Below are positions 16,727 to 24,775 of a stretch of 64,000 nt of DNA, piece by piece. Source of the stretch: Perlucidibaca wandonensis (GTDB taxonomy: Bacteria; Pseudomonadota; Gammaproteobacteria; Pseudomonadales; Moraxellaceae); assembly GCF_042677145.1 (NCBI RefSeq), contig NZ_JBHTIT010000001.1, positions 1,116,001-1,180,000 on the forward strand, in the 5' to 3' direction. The notes under the pieces were generated by a model. The model made no database searches, was not told the DNA's origin, and saw nothing but the letters and a program-made list of their open reading frames with translations. Position numbers and translations under genes: made by a program. Position 1 is the stretch's first letter, and each line of letters opens with the position of its first letter.

Positions 16727-19700
16727 TTAGTACAGTACACGCACACTATCGTGACCCAGGCGCTGGCGTAAACCGCGCAGCAATGGATCGGTCAGTTTTA
16801 CTCGCCACTGCTCGCTGCCCAGTAATGTAGCTTGCGCGGCTGGATGTTGCACACGAAAACGCAGCATAGCACCCTCGGCTTGGCGCTGGGTTTGTAGCCA
16901 TTCGGTTAGGTCGTGAACTCCACGCAGACCCAAGGCAACGGGTACAGTGAGCTCCAAGCCCTTGCTCAAGCGTGTACGAGCATCGACTAAAGGTTGAATC
17001 GATTTAGCCACGACTTTGAGCATGCCCGCGTACTCATCCATCGAGACTTCACCCTCAATAACGAGCACGCTATCACTGCTTAATAGCGGCCTAACTTGCT
17101 CTAAAACTTCACTAAATACAGTCACTTCAACACGTGCCGTACGGTCATCAATGGTCAAAAATGCGCGTGAACCACGAGCACCTTTCATGATGCGATGGCC
17201 CATTAGCAAACCAGCAACAGTCGTATTTTGACCACGACGCGTGGGCTGTAATTCAGCGAGGCGGCAAGTTACCAAGCGGCTAAGCTCAGCTTCATATTGA
17301 TCAATTGGATGACCCGTGAGGTAAAGCCCGAGTGTTTCTTTTTCGGCCTGCAAGCGCTCATCTTCGCTCCACTCCATGGCCTCAGACCAGTCACCGGAGG
17401 GCGCGGCTTCGAGCACATCGCCAAACAAGTCAACCATGCCGCAGTCGTCGTTGCGCGCTTGTTGCTCGGCAGCAGCAACAGCATTTTCTAGCGATGCCAT
17501 GATCACAGCACGATTTGCGCCTTGATCATCGAGCGCGCCAGCACGAACTAATGCCTCCAGCGCGCGCTTATTGAGCTTGCGTAAATCAATACGACGGCAG
17601 AAATCGAAGAGATCCTTAAAGCCACCATCAGCTTCGCGTGCCGCCAAAAGCGATGCCACTGGGCCCTCGCCGACACCGCGAATAGCACCGAGGCCGTAAA
17701 TCACTTCACCGGCATCATTAGCAACAAAGCGGAATGCCGACTCATTGACGCTAGGCGGGCGAATGGTCAGGCCCATGGCGCGACACTCTTCAATGAAGAC
17801 TACGATTTTGTCGGTGTTGGCCATCTCAGATGACAACACGGCGGCCATAAACTCGGCCGGATAATTCACTTTCAGCCACGCAGTTTGGTAGGACACCAAG
17901 GCGTAAGCCGCCGAGTGCGACTTGTTAAAGCCATAGCCGGCGAACTTTTCCATCAAGTCAAAAATGCCACCGGCTTGCGCAGGGTCAACACCGCGCGCGC
18001 CCGAACCTTCCATGAACTTAACGCGCTCTTTCGCCATCTCTTCGGGTTTTTTCTTACCCATGGCGCGGCGCAACATGTCCGCGCCGCCAAGCGAATAGCC
18101 TGCCAAGACCTGAGCGATCTGCATGACTTGCTCTTGATAAAGGATGACGCCGTAAGTGTTTTCCAGCACCGGGCCAAGCTCAGGATGCGGATAAGCAACT
18201 TCGGCACGACCATGCTTACGATTAATGAAGTCGTCGACCATGCCCGACTCTAGTGGCCCTGGCCGATACAGCGCCACCAGCGCCACCACGTCTTCGAAGC
18301 GTGAAGGCTTCAGCTTCTTAATCAACTCCTTCATGCCGCGCGATTCGAGCTGGAATATCGCCGTGGTTTTACCCTCGGACATGACCTTATAAGGCTCGTG
18401 ATCATTGAGCGGAATGCGTTCGATCTCGATCGGTGCCTCACCGCGGCGTGCACGCTTGGCATTAATGTCTTTTAACGCCCAATCAATGATGGTGAGCGTG
18501 CGCAGACCCAAGAAGTCGAACTTCACTAGGCCTACCGACTCGACATCGTCTTTATCGTATTGACTGACCCATTTACCCTCGTCGTCGGTATAGACCGCGG
18601 TGAAATCGGTGAGCTTACCCGGCGCGATCAAAACACCGCCGGCGTGCTTACCAACGCCACGCGTGATGCCTTCGAGGCGAATCGCCATTTCCCAAATTTC
18701 GAGCGCGTCGTCGTGATCGCTGAGATCAGCCACGCTGAGTAACTCTTCCAGCATGGGCTCTTGTTCACGCGCTTCTTGCAATGAAATTCCGGGCGTAAAA
18801 GGAATCATTTTCGACATGCGATCGGCCAAACCATAGGCCTTACCGAGTACTCGCGCAACATCGCGAATGACCGCTTTTGCCGCCATGGTGCCGAAGGTAA
18901 TAATCTGCGACACGGCTTGGCGACCGTAATGATTGGCCACGTATTCGATGACGCGATCACGGCCTTCCATGCAAAAGTCGATATCGAAGTCGGGCATCGA
19001 GACCCGCTCGGGATTCAAGAAGCGCTCGAACAACAAGTCGTATTTGATCGGATCAAGGTCGGTAATCAATAGCGAATACGCCACCAATGAGCCCGCACCA
19101 GAGCCCCGCCCTGGCCCTACTGGCACACCGTTTTCTTTCGCCCAACGAATGAAATCCATGACGATGAGAAAGTAGCCGGGAAAGCCCATTTGATTAATGA
19201 TGTTGAGCTCAAACTCCAGTCGCGCTTTGTATTCAGCCTCGATTTCCGGCATGTCGGCGCGGGTGCGATCGAAGAGTTTATCGAGACGCTTTTGCAGGCC
19301 CTCATGCGAGAGCTGCGAAAAATACTCAGCCATGGTCATGCCCGGTGGTACCGGAAAATCTGGCAGATAATTTTTGCCTAAGCTCAAACTCAAACTGCAA
19401 CGCTTAGCGATCTCAACCGTGTTGGCTAAAGCCTCAGGAATGTCGCTAAACAACTCCTGCATCTGCTCCGTGCTTTTGAAGTATTGCTCGGAGCTGTATT
19501 CACGTGGGCGGCGCGGGTCGTCGAGGGTATAGCTTTGCGCAATGCTTACGCGCACCTCATGTGCCTCGAATTCTTCCGGCGTGAGAAAGCGCACATCATT
19601 GGTCGCCACTACTGGGCACTGACGCCGTTCGGCCAAGGCCACAGCGGCATGCAGATGATCTTCTTCGCCTTCACGACCGGTGCGCTGCAACTCTAAATAC

Positions 19701-20179
19701 ACGCGCGATGGGCACAGTGTCATCCAATCTGTTAGCAGCCTGTCGGCTTGGGCAATATCGCTACCGATTAAGGCCTGACCGACATCGCTGGTGCGGCTGA
19801 GCAGAAAAATTAAGCCGTTATTTCGCGCTTGGAGCTCGCTATACGCCAGAACTGGTCGGCCTTGCTCTTGACCTGAAATATAAGCCTCAGACAGCAAGGC
19901 GATAAGGTTTAAATAGCCGGCGTGATTCATCACTAACGCCGTCACTAGGTTCAGCGACTCGCCATTGCGAATAACAATATCGGCACCGAAAATCGGCTTG
20001 ATGGCTTTTTTCTGAGCGGCTTTAAAGAACTTCACCAAGCCGTAGACATTCATCAAGTCGGCCATCGCCACCGCCGGCATCTCGGCCTTTAATGAGGCTG
20101 AGACTAGGGCGGGAATTCGCACGATAGAGTCTTGCAGGGAAAACTCAGAACGCACGCGTAAATGCACAAAACCGGTCAT
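16727..20179 (-). CDS. dnaE: DNA polymerase III subunit alpha
   Basis: Catalytic subunit of the replicative polymerase (1150 aa; E. coli 1160). Order: PHP domain (residues 1-270), palm and fingers with catalytic Asp397 and Asp399 in MPDFDIDFCMEGRD and the third Asp in VKFDFLGLRTL, helix-hairpin-helix region, an OB-fold (about residues 980-1060) and a C-terminal tau-binding part. The PHP opening reads RVRSEFS where metal-binding PHP domains have RVHSDYS, which agrees with the inactive PHP of gammaproteobacterial DnaE. No intein is present. Its ATG overlaps the rnhB stop by 4 bp. Confidence 0.97.
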   Translation of the reverse strand: MTGFVHLRVRSEFSLQDSIVRIPALVSASLKAEMPAVAMADLMNVYGLVKFFKAAQKKAIKPIFGADIVIRNGESLNLVTALVMNHAGYLNLIALLSEAYISGQEQGRPVLAYSELQARNNGLIFLLSRTSDVGQALIGSDIAQADRLLTDWMTLCPSRVYLELQRTGREGEEDHLHAAVALAERRQCPVVATNDVRFLTPEEFEAHEVRVSIAQSYTLDDPRRPREYSSEQYFKSTEQMQELFSDIPEALANTVEIAKRCSLSLSLGKNYLPDFPVPPGMTMAEYFSQLSHEGLQKRLDKLFDRTRADMPEIEAEYKARLEFELNIINQMGFPGYFLIVMDFIRWAKENGVPVGPGRGSGAGSLVAYSLLITDLDPIKYDLLFERFLNPERVSMPDFDIDFCMEGRDRVIEYVANHYGRQAVSQIITFGTMAAKAVIRDVARVLGKAYGLADRMSKMIPFTPGISLQEAREQEPMLEELLSVADLSDHDDALEIWEMAIRLEGITRGVGKHAGGVLIAPGKLTDFTAVYTDDEGKWVSQYDKDDVESVGLVKFDFLGLRTLTIIDWALKDINAKRARRGEAPIEIERIPLNDHEPYKVMSEGKTTAIFQLESRGMKELIKKLKPSRFEDVVALVALYRPGPLESGMVDDFINRKHGRAEVAYPHPELGPVLENTYGVILYQEQVMQIAQVLAGYSLGGADMLRRAMGKKKPEEMAKERVKFMEGSGARGVDPAQAGGIFDLMEKFAGYGFNKSHSAAYALVSYQTAWLKVNYPAEFMAAVLSSEMANTDKIVVFIEECRAMGLTIRPPSVNESAFRFVANDAGEVIYGLGAIRGVGEGPVASLLAAREADGGFKDLFDFCRRIDLRKLNKRALEALVRAGALDDQGANRAVIMASLENAVAAAEQQARNDDCGMVDLFGDVLEAAPSGDWSEAMEWSEDERLQAEKETLGLYLTGHPIDQYEAELSRLVTCRLAELQPTRRGQNTTVAGLLMGHRIMKGARGSRAFLTIDDRTARVEVTVFSEVLEQVRPLLSSDSVLVIEGEVSMDEYAGMLKVVAKSIQPLVDARTRLSKGLELTVPVALGLRGVHDLTEWLQTQRQAEGAMLRFRVQHPAAQATLLGSEQWRVKLTDPLLRGLRQRLGHDSVRVLY

Positions 20180-20751
20180 GGAGCACTCATCGCTAAAGAC
20201 TGACGCACCGGCGCAAACGAGCGGCGATGCTGGGGCAAGGGGCCAAGTTCAGCGAGCGCTCTCAAATGCGCAGGCGTTGGGTAGCCCTTGTGACGATCAA
20301 AACCATAACCCGGATGCGTGGCGTGCAATTCAGCCATCTCGCGGTCGCGAGCGACTTTCGCCAAGATGCTTGCGGCACTGATTTCTGCCACCGTGCCATC
20401 GCCTTTAACGATAGCTTCTGCTGTCATCGGCAATACCGGGCAGCGATTGCCATCAATCAAGACATGGTCTGGCTGAAGGCTAAGCGCCGCCACAGCACGC
20501 TGCATCGCTAGCATGGTCGCTTGTAAAATATTTAGTTCATCGATCTCAATTGGCTCAGCACGGCCAAGCGACCACGCCAAAGCATCGCGCTCAATGATTA
20601 TGGCCAAGGCTTCACGCCGCGCAGCGGTGAGCTTTTTTGAGTCTGCCAAGCCAGCTATCGGTTTTAATGGGTTCAGGATCACCGCAGCCGTGACCACTGC
20701 ACCAACCAATGGTCCACGGCCTACTTCATCAACGCCGGCGACTAGCCTCAT
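20176..20751 (-). CDS. rnhB: Ribonuclease HII
   Basis: Cuts RNA in RNA/DNA hybrids and removes single ribonucleotides from DNA. The 191-aa protein has the acidic active-site motif VDEVGRGPLVG at its N-terminus with the DEVGRG aspartate and glutamate, then LIDGN and AEISAASILAKVARD near residue 130. It overlaps the lpxB stop (20748-20751) and the dnaE start (20176-20179) by 4 bp each, giving lpxB-rnhB-dnaE coupling. Confidence 0.96.
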   Translation of the reverse strand: MRLVAGVDEVGRGPLVGAVVTAAVILNPLKPIAGLADSKKLTAARREALAIIIERDALAWSLGRAEPIEIDELNILQATMLAMQRAVAALSLQPDHVLIDGNRCPVLPMTAEAIVKGDGTVAEISAASILAKVARDREMAELHATHPGYGFDRHKGYPTPAHLRALAELGPLPQHRRSFAPVRQSLAMSAP

Positions 20752-21920
20752 GGCACACGCACAGGCTTGGCAAGCAGCTCAGTAATAGCGTGCGCACCGG
20801 TAACGCTGGCATTGCGTGCTAATTGCTGATGAAAATGCTCAAAGCTAACGGCTGTCTCGCTCACACGTACGGGGTCATTGAGCCACGCCAATACTTCATG
20901 AGCGATATTTTTCGGATTAGCCTGGCCTTGCAGAAGCTCGGGCACAATGCGACGACCAGCCAGAAGATTCGGCAGGCTAACGAATGGTATGCGCACCAAA
21001 AAGCGCGCAATTAGCCAGGTTAGCCAATGCAGGCGATAAGTCACCACCATTGGTTTTTTTAGCAATAATGCTTCTAGCGTGGCAGTGCCTGACGCCAAGG
21101 CAACAACATCGGCAGCGGCCATGATTTCACGGCCAACACCAGCGCCTAAGCGTTGATCGAAAACACGAATACTTAATTCAGAATAGTCTGCGACTAAGGC
21201 ATCGATATCAGCACGGCGCTCGGCGTTGATGGCAGGAATGAGAAATACGCAGTCTGGACGCTTAGCGTGGATGCCTCGCGCGGCTTCCAATAGTAATGGC
21301 AACAAACTCGCCACCTCACCACGACGACTGCCCGGTAATAGCGCAACATAAGGCGCAGGCGTAAGGCCTAAACGCTGTTGTGCAGCGGCGGTGTCATTAA
21401 TGCGCGGCATTGAGTCGGCGAGTGGATGGCCGACAAAGACAGCATCGACATCGTGTTGGTCATAAAAGGCTTTTTCGAATGGCAATAAACACAGCATTAA
21501 ATCAACGCTGGCGCGAATGCCGTGAACACGGCCCTGACGCCAAGCCCACACCGAAGGGCTAACGTAATGCACGGTGCGCAGGCCTTTTGCTTTTAATTCG
21601 GCAGCAATGCGTAAATTAAAATCAGGCGCATCAATGCCAATAAAGACATCGATTTTTTGCTCAAGCAGATGCGCAATAAGCTGATCGCGAATGCCGAATA
21701 ATTCACGCAGGCGGCCCAATACTTCGACCAAGCCCATCACCGACAAGCGCTCCATCGGCACTAATGTTTCAGCACCCTCACTGAGCATTTGCGGGCCGGC
21801 AATACCAATAAATCGCGCATTAGGATGCTGCACTTTTAAGGCGCGAATGAGGTCGGCGCCGAGCGTGTCGCCAGAGGCTTCACCGGCGACGATGCCAAAG
21901 ATGGGGCCTGGCGAATTCAT
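20748..21920 (-). CDS. lpxB: Lipid-A-disaccharide synthase LpxB
   Basis: Membrane-associated glycosyltransferase that joins UDP-2,3-diacylglucosamine and lipid X to make lipid A disaccharide-1-phosphate. The family N-terminus GIVAGEASGDTLGADLIR is seen at about residue 9, and VSPSVWAWRQGRV and LLPGSRRGEV follow. The ATG at 21920 gives a family-length N-terminus (390 aa); an in-frame GTG at 21932 would add four residues. It lies 48 bp after lpxA (36 bp from the GTG) and is coupled to rnhB. Confidence 0.95.
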   Translation of the reverse strand: MNSPGPIFGIVAGEASGDTLGADLIRALKVQHPNARFIGIAGPQMLSEGAETLVPMERLSVMGLVEVLGRLRELFGIRDQLIAHLLEQKIDVFIGIDAPDFNLRIAAELKAKGLRTVHYVSPSVWAWRQGRVHGIRASVDLMLCLLPFEKAFYDQHDVDAVFVGHPLADSMPRINDTAAAQQRLGLTPAPYVALLPGSRRGEVASLLPLLLEAARGIHAKRPDCVFLIPAINAERRADIDALVADYSELSIRVFDQRLGAGVGREIMAAADVVALASGTATLEALLLKKPMVVTYRLHWLTWLIARFLVRIPFVSLPNLLAGRRIVPELLQGQANPKNIAHEVLAWLNDPVRVSETAVSFEHFHQQLARNASVTGAHAITELLAKPVRVP

Positions 21921-21968
21921 CAGCTCACTCACTTCATGCGTATAAGAACAGCAGACTTATCAACAGTA

Positions 21969-22745
21969 TTAACGCGCGATGCCGCGGGTGGACTCACGCA
22001 ATGTGTCGATAAACAGCTGAATTTCTGGCGCATCCACGGCCAAAGCTTCTAGCACTGGATAAGCGGCCTCTAGCGTTAGGCCATCGCGATACACCGCTTT
22101 ATAGGCTTTGCGTAAGGCATTTAGCGTTTGTGATGACCAACCACGGCGCTTCATGCCTTCGAAATTCATGCCACGCGCTTCAGCGGGATTGCCGCTGGCC
22201 ATGACATAGGCAGGAATATCTTTAAACAAAGTGGTGCCGCCGCCGAGCATGGCGTGCGAGCCAATGCGGCAGAACTGATGAATGCCGGAGTTGCCGCCAA
22301 TAATCACGTTGTCGCCAATAACGACATGGCCGGCAATGCCGACGTTATTGGCGAAAATACCATCGTCACCAATGATCACATCATGGGCAACATGGGTGTT
22401 GACCATGAGCAAGTTACGGCTGCCAATGCGCGTTAGGCTTTGGTCTTGAATAGTGCCGCGATGCAGCGTGCACGACTCGCGAATGACGTTATCGTCACCG
22501 ATTTCCAAGCGCGTAGGCTCACCACGGTACTTCTTATCTTGGCAATCGCTGCCTACCGAGGCGAACTGATAAATACGATTACGCTGACCAATCACCGTTG
22601 GGCCAGTAATGACTGCGTGTGGCCCAACCCAAGTGCCAGCACCAATCACTACATCTGGGCCTACAATGCTGTAGGGTCCAATGCAAACGTCATCTGCTAG
22701 CTCAGCCTTGGCATCGACAATCGCCGTCGAGTGAATTTGTGTCAT
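21969..22745 (-). CDS. lpxA: UDP-N-acetylglucosamine acyltransferase LpxA
   Basis: First step of lipid A synthesis: moves a 3-hydroxyacyl chain from ACP to the 3-OH of UDP-GlcNAc. The 258-aa protein starts MTQIHSTAIVDAKAELADDV and folds as a left-handed beta helix of hexapeptide repeats, followed by a helical C-terminus. The catalytic His lies in the NTHVAHDVIIGD stretch near residue 124. The ATG at 22745 overlaps the fabZ stop by 4 bp; the longer frame start at 22811 lies inside fabZ and is not used. Confidence 0.96.
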   Translation of the reverse strand: MTQIHSTAIVDAKAELADDVCIGPYSIVGPDVVIGAGTWVGPHAVITGPTVIGQRNRIYQFASVGSDCQDKKYRGEPTRLEIGDDNVIRESCTLHRGTIQDQSLTRIGSRNLLMVNTHVAHDVIIGDDGIFANNVGIAGHVVIGDNVIIGGNSGIHQFCRIGSHAMLGGGTTLFKDIPAYVMASGNPAEARGMNFEGMKRRGWSSQTLNALRKAYKAVYRDGLTLEAAYPVLEALAVDAPEIQLFIDTLRESTRGIAR

Positions 22746-23179
22746 AGCGTCTGCTCGGCAATGATAATGTCGGCACTCGCGGCGAGCTGACCATCGACTA
22801 GAGCACGACACGAAAATTTATAAATATGACGGCGTGAGCCGGTCGCAACTGCCTCTAACACTAGCTGATCACCCGGCACGACTTGACGCTTAAAGCGCAC
22901 ATTATCGGCGCCAGCAAAGACATATAAGTGGCCGGTTTCAGGGCTTTTCTCATAGGTGTAAAAGCCTAAAATACCGGCAATTTGCGCCATCGCCTCAATC
23001 ATCAAAACACCGGGCATGATCGGCTTCGCGGGGAAATGGCCCTGAAAAAACTGCTCATTAATAGTGACGTTTTTATAGCCAACAATGCGCTTACCTTTTT
23101 CAATCTCAGTCACGCGATCGACAAACAAGAACGGGTAGCGCTGCGGCAAATAATGCATAACCTGCTGAATATCTAACAT
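22742..23179 (-). CDS. fabZ: 3-hydroxyacyl-ACP dehydratase FabZ
   Basis: Hotdog dehydratase of the fatty acid elongation cycle that acts on short to long saturated and unsaturated 3-hydroxyacyl-ACPs. It is 145 aa. The active-site helix region FFQGHFPAKPIMPGVLMIEA holds the catalytic His and Glu. It competes with LpxA for 3-hydroxyacyl-ACP, and the two genes overlap by 4 bp, a classic lpxD-fabZ-lpxA-lpxB layout. Confidence 0.97.
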   Translation of the reverse strand: MLDIQQVMHYLPQRYPFLFVDRVTEIEKGKRIVGYKNVTINEQFFQGHFPAKPIMPGVLMIEAMAQIAGILGFYTYEKSPETGHLYVFAGADNVRFKRQVVPGDQLVLEAVATGSRRHIYKFSCRALVDGQLAASADIIIAEQTL

Positions 23180-23231
23180 ATTTTCTCTCCGAGCGGCCTA
23201 GGATGAACCTAAAGCCACACAACGACCATTC

Positions 23232-24254
23232 TTAGTCGCGGGCTTTTTCTAATCGCTGCACGCGCGTGACAAGATCATCTAGTCGTCGCAGGCGCACCGC
23301 CATTTTTTTCCAAGATTCTGTGCGATCAAAAGCCGTGCCTGATGAATATGATCCCGGCTCAGTAATCGACTTTGTCACCATGGTCATACCGGTGATTTGT
23401 ACGCCATCACAAATTTTAATATGTCCCACCACACCAACGCCGCCGGCTAAAATGCAGTGCGCGCCAATTTCTGTGCTGCCAGAAATTCCGCAACAAGCAG
23501 CAATCGCCGTATGCGCGCCAATCACCACATTATGGGCAATTTGCACTTGGTTATCGATGATCGCGCCGGTATGAATCTCGGTGTCTTCCAATGCGCCACG
23601 ATCGACAGTGGTATTGGCGCCAATATCGACATCGTCGTGTATGACGACAGCACCAAGCTGGGCAATTTTACGCCAGTGACCGCGCTCATTAGCAAAGCCA
23701 AAACCGTCGCCACCGATGACTGCACCGCTATGAATTTGTACGCGATTGCCTAAGCGGCAGTCGTGGTAAATAACAACTCGACTGCGAATACGGCAGCCCT
23801 CACCCAGCACCACACGATCATGAATAACGCTGCCAGCTTCCACAATGCTGCCGGCACCGATGCGTACACCCTCGCCGATGACTACTTGCGCGGCAATGCT
23901 AACGCCCTCTCCGAGCACGGCAGTTTCAGCCACAACAGCGCTGGCATGAATGCCTGTGGCGGGCTTAGGCGTGCGATCAAAGCGATGTGACAAGGTCGCG
24001 AAAGCTAAGTAGGGGTTAGCCAGTAGTAAGGCATTTCCTGTGAAGTCGCCCAAATCATCGGGGCGCAATAAGACCGCGCCGGCATTAGTCGACATAAGCT
24101 GATTGCGGTATTTTGGGTTGGCTAAAAAGGCAAGCTCGTGGCCTTGCGCAGCCGCCAAAGTATTCATGGCGCTCACACGCTGTTCGGGGTCGCCGCGCAG
24201 CTCAGCACCGACTGCTGCTGCCAGCTCACCTAAACTGATGTCGGCAGCAGTCAT
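23232..24254 (-). CDS. lpxD: UDP-3-O-acylglucosamine N-acyltransferase LpxD
   Basis: Third step of lipid A synthesis: adds a 3-hydroxyacyl chain to the 2-amino group of UDP-3-O-acylglucosamine. The 340-aa protein has an N-terminal uridine-binding domain (residues 1-100), then about ten hexapeptide-repeat turns of a left-handed beta helix (about 105-290), with the catalytic His in IDNQVQIAHNVVIGAHTAI, and a C-terminal helix. It starts 3 bp after the skp stop. Confidence 0.96.
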   Translation of the reverse strand: MTAADISLGELAAAVGAELRGDPEQRVSAMNTLAAAQGHELAFLANPKYRNQLMSTNAGAVLLRPDDLGDFTGNALLLANPYLAFATLSHRFDRTPKPATGIHASAVVAETAVLGEGVSIAAQVVIGEGVRIGAGSIVEAGSVIHDRVVLGEGCRIRSRVVIYHDCRLGNRVQIHSGAVIGGDGFGFANERGHWRKIAQLGAVVIHDDVDIGANTTVDRGALEDTEIHTGAIIDNQVQIAHNVVIGAHTAIAACCGISGSTEIGAHCILAGGVGVVGHIKICDGVQITGMTMVTKSITEPGSYSSGTAFDRTESWKKMAVRLRRLDDLVTRVQRLEKARD

Positions 24255-24257
24255 GGC

Positions 24258-24770
24258 TTATTTACCCGCGTTTAAACGATCAACCACACGCTTAGTTAGA
24301 TCTAACTCAGGCGCGACGTAGACCGCCGAACGACGATCAAGAATGATGTCATAGTCGCCTGCTTTACGCAGATCATCCAAAATACCTTCTAAGTTTGGCA
24401 GCAGGCGCTTAAGTAAATCCTGTTGCGCTTGCTGAGTACGCTCTTGCACTTGCTGGATCAGCGTATTGAACTCCTGAGCCTTCTTATCTGCTTGATCACG
24501 CAGCGCTTTTTTATTGCTCTCGGACATGGTTGCGCTTTCTTTTTGAAAGCGTTGTTCCATGGCTTTAATGTCATTACGCAAAGCATCAAGACGATCACGC
24601 TGTGGCTTCATCTCAGCATTTAGCTTTTCTTGGGCGGTACGAGCGGCATTCGACGCTAAAAGTGCAGCCTCACGATCAAGCATGGCGATCTTGGTGCCGT
24701 CGGCGGCCAAAGCTGGTAGGGCTGAAAACAACGTGGCGCCCAACACGACGCTGGCTAATAGTTTTTTCAT
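24258..24770 (-). CDS. skp: Periplasmic chaperone Skp/OmpH
   Basis: Holdase chaperone (170 aa) that shields unfolded outer-membrane proteins in the periplasm and delivers them to the BAM complex. A signal peptide (residues 1-22, cut after LPALA) precedes an OmpH domain of long charged helices (about 45-140) that form tentacle-like coiled coils in the trimer. It lies 5 bp after bamA and 3 bp before lpxD, as in most Gammaproteobacteria. Confidence 0.93.
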   Translation of the reverse strand: MKKLLASVVLGATLFSALPALAADGTKIAMLDREAALLASNAARTAQEKLNAEMKPQRDRLDALRNDIKAMEQRFQKESATMSESNKKALRDQADKKAQEFNTLIQQVQERTQQAQQDLLKRLLPNLEGILDDLRKAGDYDIILDRRSAVYVAPELDLTKRVVDRLNAGK

Positions 24771-24775
24771 TAAGC

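Noticed and set aside
16727..20179. Intein or frameshift in dnaE
   Set aside because: The 1150-aa frame is uninterrupted and close to the E. coli length, with all motifs in order.
19000..20179. Active PHP exonuclease in DnaE
   Set aside because: The RVHSDYS-type metal motif reads RVRSEFS, which fits the inactive PHP domain normal for gammaproteobacterial DnaE, so it is not a novelty.
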